The translations under genes and the position numbers were made by a program. The notes under the pieces were generated by a model. The model did not search any database. It was not told the origin of the DNA and saw nothing but the letters and a program-made list of their open reading frames with translations. From Saprospiraceae bacterium (GTDB taxonomy: Bacteria; Bacteroidota; Bacteroidia; Chitinophagales; Saprospiraceae): a DNA stretch of 41,833 nt. Positions 1 to 9,439 of the stretch are shown piece after piece. The stretch's first letter is position 1, and the number at the start of each line of letters is the position of its first letter. The DNA is taken from the NCBI GenBank assembly GCA_024762995.1, contig JANTGI010000010.1, positions 1 through 41,833 of the forward strand, given 5' to 3'.

Positions 1-238
1 AAAGCAAGATACATTACCAACATTTTTCATTGTTTTTGTGAATGGATAGAATGCAATGGGTCCATGGGAGAATTGGAATTCCATAAAATGTCAATCTAGC
101 CAATTAGCCGCAAACACTATGCCAAACATATATAATACGCTCATATATGTAAAATTTATTCATATATTTTGATATAAGTGTGTGACAAATAGTACGGAAC
201 CCAATATAATTGACTCAATAACCGCCCGTCTTTTTTAA

Positions 239-326
239 ACCTGCACGTACTGCAGGCGGGCCTGCCCATTGCAGGCAGGCGCCGAAGGCAATTGAACCTG
301 CCCGTTGCAGGCGGGCGCCAAAGGCA
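239..326. repeat. GC-rich tandem hairpin repeats
   Basis: Three successive hairpin-forming units, about 239-260, 261-290 and 297-326, each begin CCTGC and return as GCAGG. The last two end in near-identical GGCGCC(G/A)AAGGCA. They stand out as G+C-rich islands in A+T-rich intergenic DNA. A reverse-orientation relative (GCGCCTGCCTGCCCCTGCAGG, about 29209-29229) lies inside the palindromic element at 29155-29336, so this is a dispersed family. No coding role is evident. Confidence 0.7.
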
Positions 327-353
327 AAAAAACCACCCCAATCAAATAAATAC

Positions 354-390
354 AAAAAAAAAAGAGCAACCACCCCTCAAGTGATTGCTC
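354..390 (-). terminator. Leftward intrinsic terminator-like hairpin
   Basis: GAGCAACCAC (364-373) pairs with GTGATTGCTC (381-390) with one mismatch and a 7-base loop. On the minus strand the hairpin is followed by a run of about 11 T. It would end a leftward transcript beginning in the 400-560 interval. No established gene lies there, only the small ORFs described in the findings. Confidence 0.55.
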
Positions 391-534
391 TTCAGTTTCT
401 TTTGAAGCAAAGCAATACGAAGAAGACATTATCTTCTCCCTAAAATAACATCAATATTGTTATTTATAACTGCAGCAACTAAAAAACCACCAATTAAAAC
501 GTAAAGTATCAGCATAACTTCGTAATTTTAGACC

Positions 535-699
535 TTGTTAAAAGATCAAACCAAAAATAGCAAACTTCAAGAGAAGGGAGAATCTTGGTTGTCTGCAATA
601 CCGTCTAGTTCAGGGAAGATGTTTGAGTTGGGTACTGGATATGCTGTATCATTTCAAATACGATGCCAAGATAAGGAGAAAATTTTAAATAACAAATGA
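535..699 (+). pseudogene. Small ORF or gene remnant coupled to the helicase
   Basis: An open frame of about 54 codons from a TTG at 535, read as MLKDQTKNSKLQEKGESWLS..., ends with TGA at 697-699. It overlaps the helicase ATG (696-698) by the classic ATGA arrangement. The composition looks protein-like, but I recognise no family and no ATG lies near the beginning. It could be a small coupled upstream gene or the surviving 3' end of a larger gene lost by rearrangement; the flanking repeats at 239-326 make the latter plausible. Confidence 0.35.
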
Positions 700-3600
700 T
701 TGACCAAAAAATTTACAATTATTTCATAAAAAACATATCCAATGTGTTTTTTAGCAAAGACCTTCCGTCAATTAAGCTCGAAAAAATCCAATTCACCTTC
801 CAGACCATTCTCGACCTGGCTGTCCAAAAAGAGCGTTTGCACTTTACCACTCTCTTTGCCAAGCTTTCTTACATCTCCCAAAAATTTAGCTTCTCCCCCA
901 AACTGCATTACTTTGCCAACTCCTTTAGGATAAACAATAGACGTCTTTCTTCCCAAGCTGACGCCTCGGTGTTAGAGCAAAATTACCTTCTTGGCATTGC
1001 CGTTTGTCTGCACCTGTTGGAAGCCCTTGCGGGAAAAAATATCTCCGATGATCTAAAAGAGCAACTCCCCTACTCTTTTCCCCCTAAAAAACGACGAGAT
1101 ACCAAAATCGTCTCTTACTTTGATAACGTCAGAGTCGTTGTCATTGACAACAATCCCCAAAAACAAGAACTTATTGCCCTGCAAGAGCAAAACCCCGAAG
1201 AAAAAATTAGAATCCGATACAACATCCCCGATCGTAATGAAAATTTCAAAAATACCATCATCCTCCTCGACAAGGTTTTTGGCTATCCCACTAATGTCCA
1301 ATTGCTGGATGTCGAAATGGACACCGGCGGAGTCTTTTTCCCGAAAGGGTTTGTCATCGAACCCGACTACCTCGTCGATGTCAGTGCCGTAGCTGCCTCT
1401 ATCGGCATAAAACACAATCTCCCGCTGGCTTATATGGTCAATAAATTTTTACCCTACGAAGTCTCCGCGCCCATCATGCTGGGAAATATCGCCAACTTCT
1501 TCTTGGACGAACTCACCACCAATCCGGATCAATCCTTCCCGACACTTTTCCCAAAGGTCTTTCGACAATATCCGTTAATCTTTTCTATTTGGGAGGATGC
1601 CATGATTCGTACCGTCTATCAAAAAAGTCAAAAACACTTTGTTTCCATTCACAAGGTCATCACCCAAGACTTTAAAAATGAAAAAATCGATCGTAAAACC
1701 GCCGTCCTTGAGCCCGCTTTCTTTTCCAACATTTACGGGATTCAAGGAAGACTAGACCTTTTTTACGAAAGTAAATCTGAACCCAACAAAAGTGTCATCA
1801 TCGAACTCAAAAGCGGCAAACCTTTTCGACCCAATAAATACGGGCTTAGTCAATCACACTACACCCAAACCCTCCTTTATGACTTGTTGATTCGCTCCAT
1901 CTCCAAAAAAAATAATCCAACCAACTATATTCTGTACTCCGCACTGGACGTGGATCAACTCAAATATGCTCCGCGCATCAAATCCATCCAATACGAAGCC
2001 ATTCAAGCCCGCAATGAGCTCGTCGCCATCGAGAAAGCCCTCGTCCAAATCAACGACATCCACTTGGACAAAACATCGATTTTGGAGTACATCACCCCCA
2101 AACAATTTGAACAATATCGGGGATTTACCTTTACCAACTTCCAAGTTTTTCACGAAAAGTACAGCGAACTCTCCCGCCTGGAAAAAAGATATTTTAAGGC
2201 ATTTACTTCTTTTATTGCCCGAGAAAACTGGCTGGCCAAGGTCGGTGACTCTTCCCTAACCAGTCGAAGCGGACAAGCTCAGCTTTGGATGAACTCGAAA
2301 GCCGAAAAAGAAGCAGACTTCTCCATCCTGCAAGGTCTAAAAATGAAGGATAAGGAGGCTTCCACCGAATTTCCGGTGATTACTTTTCAAAAAACAGAGA
2401 CCACCAACCCTCTAGCTAATTTCAGAGTCGGCGATATTGTCATCCTACACCCGGACAACAAAGAAAACGCCTCCGTCATCCAAGCAAGAGTCATCAAAGG
2501 AAGCATTATTTTTATGGATGACAAGGTGGTCCGTGTACAACTCCGTTCCTACCAAGTCAATCCGGAAGACTTGAGCAATGACTCCTTGTGGATGCTCGAA
2601 CCCGATCTGTGGGAGCGGGCATTTCAATCTCTGTATCGGTCTCTTTTTGAATGGGCAGTAACCTCCCCAGAGCGCAGAAACTTATTGCTAACCGAGCAGC
2701 CCCCTAGAAAAACAAAAATAATGGCCCTGCCGGCTAGTCCGAATTTGACAGATGAGCAAGCGGCCATTTTGACCAAAATGCTATCGGCTAAGGATTATTT
2801 TTTGCTTTGGGGACCACCCGGCACCGGCAAAACAAGTGTCATTTTAAAGACGGCTGTTCAGTATCTCGCCACCAAAACCAAACAAACCATCTTGCTCTTG
2901 GCCTATACCAATCGAGCCGTAGATGAAATCTGCGCAGCAATCGAATCGGATAGGCCGGACATCAAGGCACTTTACTTTAGGATTGGAAATATCAACTCCA
3001 CCAACGAACATTTTCGCAGACAACTCCTTTCGGAAAAAATCAAATCACTCCAAACCCGAAAAGAGGTCAAAGCCAAAATTCAAGAACACCGGATTGTGGT
3101 TTCTACCATTTCATCCATTATCAACAAACCGGAGATATTTGAATTTATGCAATTTGATACCACTCTCATCGATGAAGCCTCCCAAATCCTAGAACCCCAA
3201 CTGGTCGGCATTTTGAGTAGGGTGAAGCGATTTATTTTGATAGGAGACCACCGACAACTCCCCGCAGTAGTTGCCCAAAAGAAGATTTTTTCTCAAAAAG
3301 AAGATGATTTATTAGCCAAAGTAGGTATTTATGATTTGGCAAATTCCTTTTTTGAGCGACTATTTATGCGTTGCCGCAAAAATCAATGGGATTGGGCCTA
3401 TGGCATGTTGAGTCGGCAAGGTCGAATGCACCAAGATGTCATGGCTTTTGCCAATAAATATTTTTATGACGGGAAATTACGCATTTTGCCGAAAGGCCTA
3501 AACCCGCGACAATCTGCCCCCCACTACCTACAAACCCAATCATCCAACAACCTGCAAAAAAGAATTGCCCAAAATCGACTTATTTTCTTAGACACTCCCA

Positions 3601-4040
3601 TCGATGAATCCATCGGTTCCGGCAAAAAAAATCTCCATGAAGCCCAAAAAATTGTAGAAATCCTACAACACATCAAATCCATCTATCAAGAAAACAACAA
3701 AGAATTGACCCGTGATTCTATCGGCATCATCACCCCTTACCGGGCACAAATCGCCCAAATTAGAGAAACCATCTTCCAACATGACCCGGATTGGCTCCAA
3801 TACCTTACCATCGATACGGTCGAACGGTATCAAGGCGGAGCCAGAGACATCATCATTATCTCCGTTTGCATCAATAAACCCTACCAACTTCACAACCTGG
3901 TCGCACTTTCGGACGAAAATATTGACCGAAAACTCAATGTGGCACTCACCCGCGCAAGAGACCAAATCATTATGATTGGCAACAAATCCATCTTAGAAAA
4001 AGATAAGCGTTATGGCGCATTTATTGCGGATTATTCATAA
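696..4040 (+). CDS. Dna2-like nuclease-helicase (PD-(D/E)XK + SF1 helicase)
   Basis: A 1114-residue fusion. The N-terminal half carries a RecB/Cas4/Dna2-type nuclease core: GRLDLF near residue 352, IELKSGK near 370, then a QTLLYDLLI helix. The C-terminal half is a superfamily 1B (UPF1/Dna2-like) helicase: Walker A GPPGTGKTS near 705, DEASQ near 825, GDHRQLPAV near 850, TPYRAQI and a final NVALTRARDQ near 1080. By family knowledge such proteins unwind and cleave flapped or broken DNA. Unlike Dna2, Cas4 and AddB, no cysteine cluster for an Fe-S centre surrounds the nuclease motifs. The ATG at 696 overlaps the stop of a small upstream ORF (ATGA). It stands alone, about 130 bp before the next gene. 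A repair or defence role cannot be decided from context. Confidence 0.9.
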   Translation: MIDQKIYNYFIKNISNVFFSKDLPSIKLEKIQFTFQTILDLAVQKERLHFTTLFAKLSYISQKFSFSPKLHYFANSFRINNRRLSSQADASVLEQNYLLGIAVCLHLLEALAGKNISDDLKEQLPYSFPPKKRRDTKIVSYFDNVRVVVIDNNPQKQELIALQEQNPEEKIRIRYNIPDRNENFKNTIILLDKVFGYPTNVQLLDVEMDTGGVFFPKGFVIEPDYLVDVSAVAASIGIKHNLPLAYMVNKFLPYEVSAPIMLGNIANFFLDELTTNPDQSFPTLFPKVFRQYPLIFSIWEDAMIRTVYQKSQKHFVSIHKVITQDFKNEKIDRKTAVLEPAFFSNIYGIQGRLDLFYESKSEPNKSVIIELKSGKPFRPNKYGLSQSHYTQTLLYDLLIRSISKKNNPTNYILYSALDVDQLKYAPRIKSIQYEAIQARNELVAIEKALVQINDIHLDKTSILEYITPKQFEQYRGFTFTNFQVFHEKYSELSRLEKRYFKAFTSFIARENWLAKVGDSSLTSRSGQAQLWMNSKAEKEADFSILQGLKMKDKEASTEFPVITFQKTETTNPLANFRVGDIVILHPDNKENASVIQARVIKGSIIFMDDKVVRVQLRSYQVNPEDLSNDSLWMLEPDLWERAFQSLYRSLFEWAVTSPERRNLLLTEQPPRKTKIMALPASPNLTDEQAAILTKMLSAKDYFLLWGPPGTGKTSVILKTAVQYLATKTKQTILLLAYTNRAVDEICAAIESDRPDIKALYFRIGNINSTNEHFRRQLLSEKIKSLQTRKEVKAKIQEHRIVVSTISSIINKPEIFEFMQFDTTLIDEASQILEPQLVGILSRVKRFILIGDHRQLPAVVAQKKIFSQKEDDLLAKVGIYDLANSFFERLFMRCRKNQWDWAYGMLSRQGRMHQDVMAFANKYFYDGKLRILPKGLNPRQSAPHYLQTQSSNNLQKRIAQNRLIFLDTPIDESIGSGKKNLHEAQKIVEILQHIKSIYQENNKELTRDSIGIITPYRAQIAQIRETIFQHDPDWLQYLTIDTVERYQGGARDIIIISVCINKPYQLHNLVALSDENIDRKLNVALTRARDQIIMIGNKSILEKDKRYGAFIADYS

Positions 4041-4157
4041 ATTTTTGACCATTTTCTCGCCTTCCGGAAATGGCACCCGATGCCCTTCCTGGAGATGAGT
4101 AAGGGGGAAGTTAGATTGTAACTAAATACAAACTATGAAGAATCAAAGATAAAATCT

Positions 4158-4165
4158 TATCTTTG
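4158..4165 (+). promoter_or_regulatory. -7 promoter element (leaderless)
   Basis: TATCTTTG matches the Bacteroidota -7 consensus TAnnTTTG and ends only 6 bases before the ATG at 4172. Transcription would start at or next to the start codon, so the transporter mRNA is predicted to be leaderless or nearly so. No good -33 TTTG is visible at the usual distance. Confidence 0.55.
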
Positions 4166-4171
4166 CTCTCT

Positions 4172-4978
4172 ATGGAATCGATTCTAAGTGGCCGCTCAGC
4201 TAAACTTTTTGTCATTTTAGCGGGTATTTTTGTAACAACTGCATTGGTGGCAGAATTTATCGGGGTAAAAATCTTCTCGATGGAAGCCAGTTTGGGTTTG
4301 CAGCCTGTTAATTGGCAGTTTTTTGGTGTGGGCAATCTAAGTTTTAATCTCACCGCCGGGGTTTTGCTATGGCCTGTGGTTTTTGTGATGACGGATATTA
4401 TCAATGAGTATTACGGCACAAAGGGTGTAAAATTTCTTTCTTGGATGACCGCCGGACTGATAAGCTTTGCCTTTCTCATTACTTTTATAGCCATACAACT
4501 GGAGCCGGCGGGCTTTTGGCCACAATCTCATATCAACCCTTCTCTTTCGCCGGATCAACAAAAAGAAGTTTTGACGAAAGTCGGAGACTACAACTATGCT
4601 TTTCGATTAGTATTCGGTCAAGGTTTATGGATTATTGTGGGGTCTCTTGTGGCTTTTTTAGTCGGGCAATTAGTAGATGTCGTCTCCTTTCATCGCATCA
4701 AAAAAATAACCGGAGAGCAGCATATTTGGCTACGGGCAACCGGCTCTACGTTGATCTCACAACTGATTGACAGTTTTGTCGTTTTATTTGTTGCTTTTTA
4801 CTTGGGAGCGAATTGGTCGCTGAGTCAGGTCTTTGCCATCGGATTGGTGAATTATATCTATAAGTTTTTTATGGCGGTCTTGCTTACGCCTGTGATTTAT
4901 TGGATGCACGCAGTAATTGAGCGGTATCTTGGTCCGGAAGCAGCCCGATTGAGGGCTTTGGCAATGGCCGATGATTGA
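4172..4978 (+). CDS. yhhQ: Queuosine precursor transporter (YhhQ/VUT family)
   Basis: A 268-residue integral membrane protein with about six hydrophobic segments. The family signature FVMTDIINEYYG follows the second segment, and the helix containing GSTLISQLIDSFVVLFVAFY is also typical. Members of the YhhQ (DUF165, VUT) family import 7-cyano- or 7-aminomethyl-7-deazaguanine for queuosine synthesis in tRNA; that role is by family. The frame is open slightly upstream to a TTG at 4163, but that codon lies inside the promoter -7 box, so the ATG at 4172 is preferred. It heads a rightward run that includes two RNA methyltransferase genes. Confidence 0.88.
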   Translation: MESILSGRSAKLFVILAGIFVTTALVAEFIGVKIFSMEASLGLQPVNWQFFGVGNLSFNLTAGVLLWPVVFVMTDIINEYYGTKGVKFLSWMTAGLISFAFLITFIAIQLEPAGFWPQSHINPSLSPDQQKEVLTKVGDYNYAFRLVFGQGLWIIVGSLVAFLVGQLVDVVSFHRIKKITGEQHIWLRATGSTLISQLIDSFVVLFVAFYLGANWSLSQVFAIGLVNYIYKFFMAVLLTPVIYWMHAVIERYLGPEAARLRALAMADD

Positions 4979-5075
4979 TGAGCTTGCCTAACTGCGCCGG
5001 AGATAGATTGAAAAATACCCCTTCATATTCACCAAAGGCGGATGTCCCAAATACAACTTAAACAGAAAAAACGCC

Positions 5076-6017
5076 ATGTCACGCATTCCACTGATTTTGC
5101 TGATTTTTATTCCTTATTGGCTGGCAGCACAGGTGACTGATTCTATTGCTTCGCGTGTCGTTTTGGATACGGAGGTGGTGGTTGCTGCCAAGAAAGGGTT
5201 CGATATCAAAAAGTTTATTGAGATTGTACAGGCGGATAGCGTTTTTGCGCAAGCCTTTCACCGACTGCGGAGTGTACCCTATCAAAGTAGCAATGAGTTT
5301 CACTTTTTTTCCCGAAAGGGGCGAGAAGTAGCCGGTTACAAAAGTGAAATCATCCAAAAAAAAGTGGATAGCTTGTGCATGGTAATGACCATCCTTTCGG
5401 AAAAAGCGACCGGAAATTATTACAAGCGCAAGGGCAAACACCGCTACTATACGGCCAAAATGTTTGAACGACTTTTTTATAAAAAAGGAAAACATTGCCC
5501 CAAACCAAAGCCCGTGACTCCTCCCCAACATACCCGTATGGAAAATTATGTCCAACAACTAAAAAAACTAATCTATAATCCCGGCAAAGAGGTAAAAATC
5601 CCCTTGATAGGACACAAAACAGCTATTTTTGATGAGAAAATGATTAAATACTATGACTTCAAAATCCAATCTAGACGCTATAAAGATGAGACGCCTTGCT
5701 ACGTTTTTACAGCCATCGCCAAGCCCAACCGACCCAACAAAACCGTCATCAAGTACTTGGAAATGTGGCTCGACAAAGCCGAATTAGGCATTATCTCCAA
5801 AAAATATCACCTAAAAACCACCAATCTTGCCTTCAATTTTGATATAAAAATGGATGTGGACTTGATCGAAACACCTTTGGGTATCTTACCTTCCAAGATT
5901 GATTATGACGGCAGTTGGAAAGCACCCATGAAGCGAAAAGAAATATCGAAGTTCCTGCTCCTATTTAATTTCGACTCCGGAGCAATTTTGGAGCCAAAAC
6001 TTAAATCTGATAATTAA
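5076..6017 (+). CDS. Secreted protein of unknown function
   Basis: A 313-residue protein with a clear Sec signal peptide (MSRIPLILLIFIPYWLAAQ), so it is exported to the periplasm or outer envelope. The middle is strongly basic (KKGKHCPKPKP near 140). The last 120 residues look like alternating beta strands (YVFTAIAKPN, KYLEMWLDKAELGIISKKYHLK), which recalls LolA/LolB-like lipoprotein-binding folds; that is only a resemblance. No sorting tail or catalytic motif is seen. It lies 97 bp after the transporter and 33 bp before the rRNA methyltransferase. I do not recognise a named family. Confidence 0.75.
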   Translation: MSRIPLILLIFIPYWLAAQVTDSIASRVVLDTEVVVAAKKGFDIKKFIEIVQADSVFAQAFHRLRSVPYQSSNEFHFFSRKGREVAGYKSEIIQKKVDSLCMVMTILSEKATGNYYKRKGKHRYYTAKMFERLFYKKGKHCPKPKPVTPPQHTRMENYVQQLKKLIYNPGKEVKIPLIGHKTAIFDEKMIKYYDFKIQSRRYKDETPCYVFTAIAKPNRPNKTVIKYLEMWLDKAELGIISKKYHLKTTNLAFNFDIKMDVDLIETPLGILPSKIDYDGSWKAPMKRKEISKFLLLFNFDSGAILEPKLKSDN

Positions 6018-6038
6018 GGCAATTCTCTCAAATTCCCC

Positions 6039-6046
6039 TACCTTTG
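6039..6046 (+). promoter_or_regulatory. -7 promoter element (leaderless)
   Basis: TACCTTTG fits TAnnTTTG and is separated by only 4 bases from the ATG at 6051. It predicts an independent, leaderless transcript for the methyltransferase gene, although the gene also follows 5076-6017 closely. Confidence 0.5.
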
Positions 6047-6050
6047 CCTT

Positions 6051-7244
6051 ATGAGATTACACGCAAATTTAGTGGAAGGAGTAGCGGTGACCTTGTTTGA
6101 GATTTTCCAAAACGGAAGATATGCAGACAAAGCCATCCAGCATACTTTAAAAAACAACAAAAGATGGGGTGCCCGGGACAGAAGTTTTGTGGCCGAATCT
6201 GTCTATGAAATCGTCCGTTGGTATCGTCTTTATTATGAAATTAGGACCTTGGAGCCCCAGACGGTCAAGGACTGGTATCAAATGTTTGCCATCTATTGGC
6301 TCATCAAAGGTGGTGAACTACCCGACTGGAACGAATTTAGGCACCTGAATCAACAGACCTTGCTCGGTCGCTACGAAAGAATAAAAAAACTGGAGTCCAA
6401 AGAATCTATCCCTGATTGGTTGAATGAACTGGGCCGGAAAGAGCTCAAAAAAGATTGGCCGGACACCATCCACGCACTCAACAAAAGAGCACCGATTGTC
6501 CTGCGTGTCAATACCTTAAAAATTTCACGCAAGGAATTGCAAGAAGTGTTGGAAAAGGAGAAAATTTCTACTTACCCGTTTGGAGATGCGGCACTCATCC
6601 TAAAAAAACGGGCCAATGTATTTGGCACAGAAGCTTTTAAAAAGGGATATTTTGAAGTACAAGATGCTTCTTCGCAGGAAGTAGCCGCTTTTGCGGATGT
6701 AAAACCCGGGATGAGAGTCGTGGATACTTGTGCCGGTGCCGGGGGCAAAACGCTCCATCTGGCCGCACTTATGCAAAATAAAGGGCAACTCATTGCGACT
6801 GATATTTTAGAGTGGAAATTGGGCGAGCTAAAGAAAAGAGCCAGACGTGCGGGCGTATCGAATGTCCAAATTCGCCCAATCATCAAGTCTCAAGTGTATA
6901 AGCGGTTGTATGATTCAGCCGATCGGGTGATTATTGATGCGCCATGTTCGGGCTTGGGTGTCTTGCGACGAAATCCGGATTCAAAGTGGAAACTAGCCCC
7001 CGATTTTATCGACAATATCAAAGAAACTCAAAAAGAAATCTTGGACAAATACAGCCCCATCACCAAAAAAGGCGGCATCCTAACTTATGTCACCTGTAGC
7101 ATCTTGCCCTCCGAAAACCAGGAGCAAGTCCAAGCTTTTCTGAAAAGAAATAACCAATTTGAACTCATCGAAGAAAAATCATTGCTTCCCCAAGATTTTG
7201 GGTTTGATGGGTTTTACATGGCCAAAATGCGGAGAAAAAGCTGA
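6051..7244 (+). CDS. RsmB/NOP-family rRNA (cytosine-C5) methyltransferase
   Basis: A 397-residue SAM-dependent methyltransferase. An N-terminal NusB/RsmB-like helical region precedes the Rossmann domain: motif I DTCAGAGGKTLHLA near 225, motif IV DAPCSGLGVLRRNPDSKWK near 297, motif VI TCSILPSENQEQV near 350. The two cysteines (in DAPCSG and TCS) are the releasing and catalytic residues of m5C RNA methyltransferases. The size suits RsmB-type enzymes that modify 16S rRNA, but the exact target base cannot be told from sequence alone. The next gene is another rRNA methyltransferase, 83 bp downstream on the same strand. Confidence 0.9.
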   Translation: MRLHANLVEGVAVTLFEIFQNGRYADKAIQHTLKNNKRWGARDRSFVAESVYEIVRWYRLYYEIRTLEPQTVKDWYQMFAIYWLIKGGELPDWNEFRHLNQQTLLGRYERIKKLESKESIPDWLNELGRKELKKDWPDTIHALNKRAPIVLRVNTLKISRKELQEVLEKEKISTYPFGDAALILKKRANVFGTEAFKKGYFEVQDASSQEVAAFADVKPGMRVVDTCAGAGGKTLHLAALMQNKGQLIATDILEWKLGELKKRARRAGVSNVQIRPIIKSQVYKRLYDSADRVIIDAPCSGLGVLRRNPDSKWKLAPDFIDNIKETQKEILDKYSPITKKGGILTYVTCSILPSENQEQVQAFLKRNNQFELIEEKSLLPQDFGFDGFYMAKMRRKS

Positions 7245-7327
7245 TAGAATCGAAAAACCTACCCGACTCGCCACGTCCATCAAATGGCAGGTAAAAGTGA
7301 CTCCCTTTTCTAGCCCAAAATAAAAAA

Positions 7328-8059
7328 ATGAAGAAAGAAAGAGACCCAATGATAGCCGGGAGACATCCCGTGATAGAAGCCCTAAAGAATAATGCTCCGG
7401 TGGACAAGGTAATGTTTCAAAAAGGTATCCGCGGAGAATATGAAAAAGAGCTGCGTTGGCTATGTCGCTCGCGCAACATCCCTTTGCAAATCGTCCCCAA
7501 GGAAAAACTAGGCAAGCTTTACGGGGGTAATCATCAAGGTGTTTTGGCGATTGGGACAGAGGTTGTTTATCAATCTTTAGCGGATGTCCTTCCCCATTTA
7601 TATGAGCAGGGGCTTACGCCAAAAATCGTGGTCTTAGACGGAATTACGGATGTGCGCAATTTTGGTGCCATCGCCCGCTCGGCCGAAATATTTGGGATTC
7701 ACGCAATTGTTATCTCCGCAAAAAATGGAGCTTCCGCTAATAGTTTCGCCGTCAAAACATCGGCGGGCGCATTGCTAAGAATACCGGTCTGCCGGGAAAA
7801 AAGTCTGGCGCAAGCATTCAAAATACTCAAAGATCATGGCGTAAGCCTGATTGGTACCGACCTTGCGGCCAAAAAGACCATCCGGGAAATTGATTGGAAT
7901 CGACCCGTCGCCATCATTATGGGCGCAGAAGGTACGGGCATTGGCTCGGCGACCAAACGTGAATTGGACGAAACCTGCATCATTCCCCAAGTGGGTCAAA
8001 CGGACTCGCTCAATGTAAGCGTTGCAGCCGGCATCATCTTTTACGAATCCATCCGGTGA
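7328..8059 (+). CDS. rlmB: 23S rRNA (guanosine-2'-O)-methyltransferase RlmB (SpoU family)
   Basis: A 243-residue SpoU/TrmH-family enzyme. The N-terminal substrate-binding domain opens with MIAGRHPVIEAL. The SPOUT core has motif 1 NFGAIARSAEIFG near 116, motif 2 IIMGAEGTGI near 196 and motif 3 LNVSVAAGIIFYE at the end. This architecture is that of RlmB, which methylates G2251 (E. coli numbering) in the 23S rRNA P-loop; related TrmH enzymes act on tRNA, so the target is inferred. It is the last gene of the rightward run and converges with ald. The arms 8086-8094 and 8112-8120 form a weak hairpin in the gap. Confidence 0.9.
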   Translation: MKKERDPMIAGRHPVIEALKNNAPVDKVMFQKGIRGEYEKELRWLCRSRNIPLQIVPKEKLGKLYGGNHQGVLAIGTEVVYQSLADVLPHLYEQGLTPKIVVLDGITDVRNFGAIARSAEIFGIHAIVISAKNGASANSFAVKTSAGALLRIPVCREKSLAQAFKILKDHGVSLIGTDLAAKKTIREIDWNRPVAIIMGAEGTGIGSATKRELDETCIIPQVGQTDSLNVSVAAGIIFYESIR

Positions 8060-8131
8060 CTTCAGTAGGCAAAAAAAGATAAATGGGTAGAAATCAATGA
8101 CTTACAACAATATTTCTGCCAAGGAAAGCAA

Positions 8132-9361
8132 TCAATATCCCGATGTCAACAATAGATCCAAATTAATTGTCTTTATCCCAAAACGTCGGCCTAAATAATC
8201 ATTGGTCAAACTACCTTTGAAAGTATAAACCCCATTGCGCAAGCCTACATCCGTAAAAAGCATTTGCTCTAAGCCTCCGCTATCCTTTGCGCGTTTCATA
8301 ATACTTGTCAAGATGTTACTGATGGCGACTGAAGCCGTTTGAGACACCATCGAAGGGATATTAGGGACACAATAATGGATGACTTCATGCTTGATGAAGG
8401 TCGGATTTTTGTGAGTGGTCACTTCGGATGTCTCAAAACAGCCGCCTTGATCAATACTCACATCAACGATGACAGAGCCGGACTTCATTTGGGTGACTAA
8501 GTCTTCATTGACAACCATCGGCGCCCGCCCCGAATTAGAATGCAATGCTCCGATCGCTACATCTGCTTCCAACAATTGCTTCTTCAAACTAATCGGGTCT
8601 AGTACCGAAGTGAAGAGTTGCTTGCCGATATTATTTTGCAAACGCACCAATTTTTCAATACTGTCATCAAAAATACGAACTTCTGCGCCCAATCCCAAGG
8701 CCGTTCGTGTCGCAAACTCCGCGACCACACCCGCACCCAAAATGACCACTTTGGCCGGTGGAACTCCCGCAATACCCCCGAGCAGAATACCATTCCCATT
8801 GTGAAAATTAGTCAGCAATTCAGCGGCAGTATGCATCGCAAAAATGCCCGAAATCTCACTCATCACTCGCACGACCGGAAAAACACCTTTATCATTGTGT
8901 AGATATTCCATCGCAATGGCGATGACTCGTTTTTGTTTGAGTTTGTTGATGTATTCGGCATTGATTACCGGTATATGCAGAGGAGAAATAAGGATTTGAT
9001 TGGGTCTAAAATACTCAATCTCTTTAATAGAAGGTGGAGTGACCTTGATGATGACGTCGGCCTTATAGACAGCTTCCGCCGAAAAGACCACATCTGCACC
9101 GGCATCTGCATAAGCACTATCGGATATTTTTGATTTCTTGCCGGCTCCGGATTCTACGATCACCCGATATCCGATGGCCACCAAAGTTGCCACAGAATGG
9201 GGCACCAAAGCGACTCTATTTTCTTGAAAAGTAATTTCATTGGGCACACCGATGGCATATTTGCCTTGTCGTTTTTTCACCAACAATTGTTCCGGTTGTG
9301 TCTTTAAATGCTCTTCTAAGATATGTTTTGGTATATCTACCATTCCTTTTTGATCCCCCAT
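8132..9361 (-). CDS. ald: Alanine dehydrogenase
   Basis: A 409-residue protein of the alanine dehydrogenase/PNT family. The N-terminal domain has IGVPNEITFQENRVALVP, with the conserved Arg and Lys contacts. A central NAD-binding Rossmann motif VVILGAGVVAEFATRTALGLGAEVRIFDD lies near 205-235, followed by DVSIDQGGCFETSE. It reversibly converts L-alanine and NAD+ to pyruvate and ammonia. It starts 79 bp after tsaE on the same strand, an adjacency common in Bacteroidota. A TACTTTTG -7 box (9450-9443) overlaps the 3' end of tsaE and could give ald its own promoter with a leader of roughly 75 bases. Confidence 0.92.
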   Translation of the reverse strand: MGDQKGMVDIPKHILEEHLKTQPEQLLVKKRQGKYAIGVPNEITFQENRVALVPHSVATLVAIGYRVIVESGAGKKSKISDSAYADAGADVVFSAEAVYKADVIIKVTPPSIKEIEYFRPNQILISPLHIPVINAEYINKLKQKRVIAIAMEYLHNDKGVFPVVRVMSEISGIFAMHTAAELLTNFHNGNGILLGGIAGVPPAKVVILGAGVVAEFATRTALGLGAEVRIFDDSIEKLVRLQNNIGKQLFTSVLDPISLKKQLLEADVAIGALHSNSGRAPMVVNEDLVTQMKSGSVIVDVSIDQGGCFETSEVTTHKNPTFIKHEVIHYCVPNIPSMVSQTASVAISNILTSIMKRAKDSGGLEQMLFTDVGLRNGVYTFKGSLTNDYLGRRFGIKTINLDLLLTSGY

Positions 9362-9439
9362 GATACTTGTTTGAAAACCATTTTCAAATCCTGTCTTTCC
9401 TTCTACAAATACTGTATTCTAATAGAAAGCGTAACAACC

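Noticed and set aside
239-326. CRISPR array
   Set aside because: The units are directly adjacent GC-rich hairpins with almost no spacer, irregular spacing and no cas genes in the window.
696-4040. Phage-defence island built around the nuclease-helicase
   Set aside because: The neighbours are a housekeeping transporter and intergenic repeats. No methyltransferase, effector or other defence gene is adjacent, so the fusion alone does not support it.
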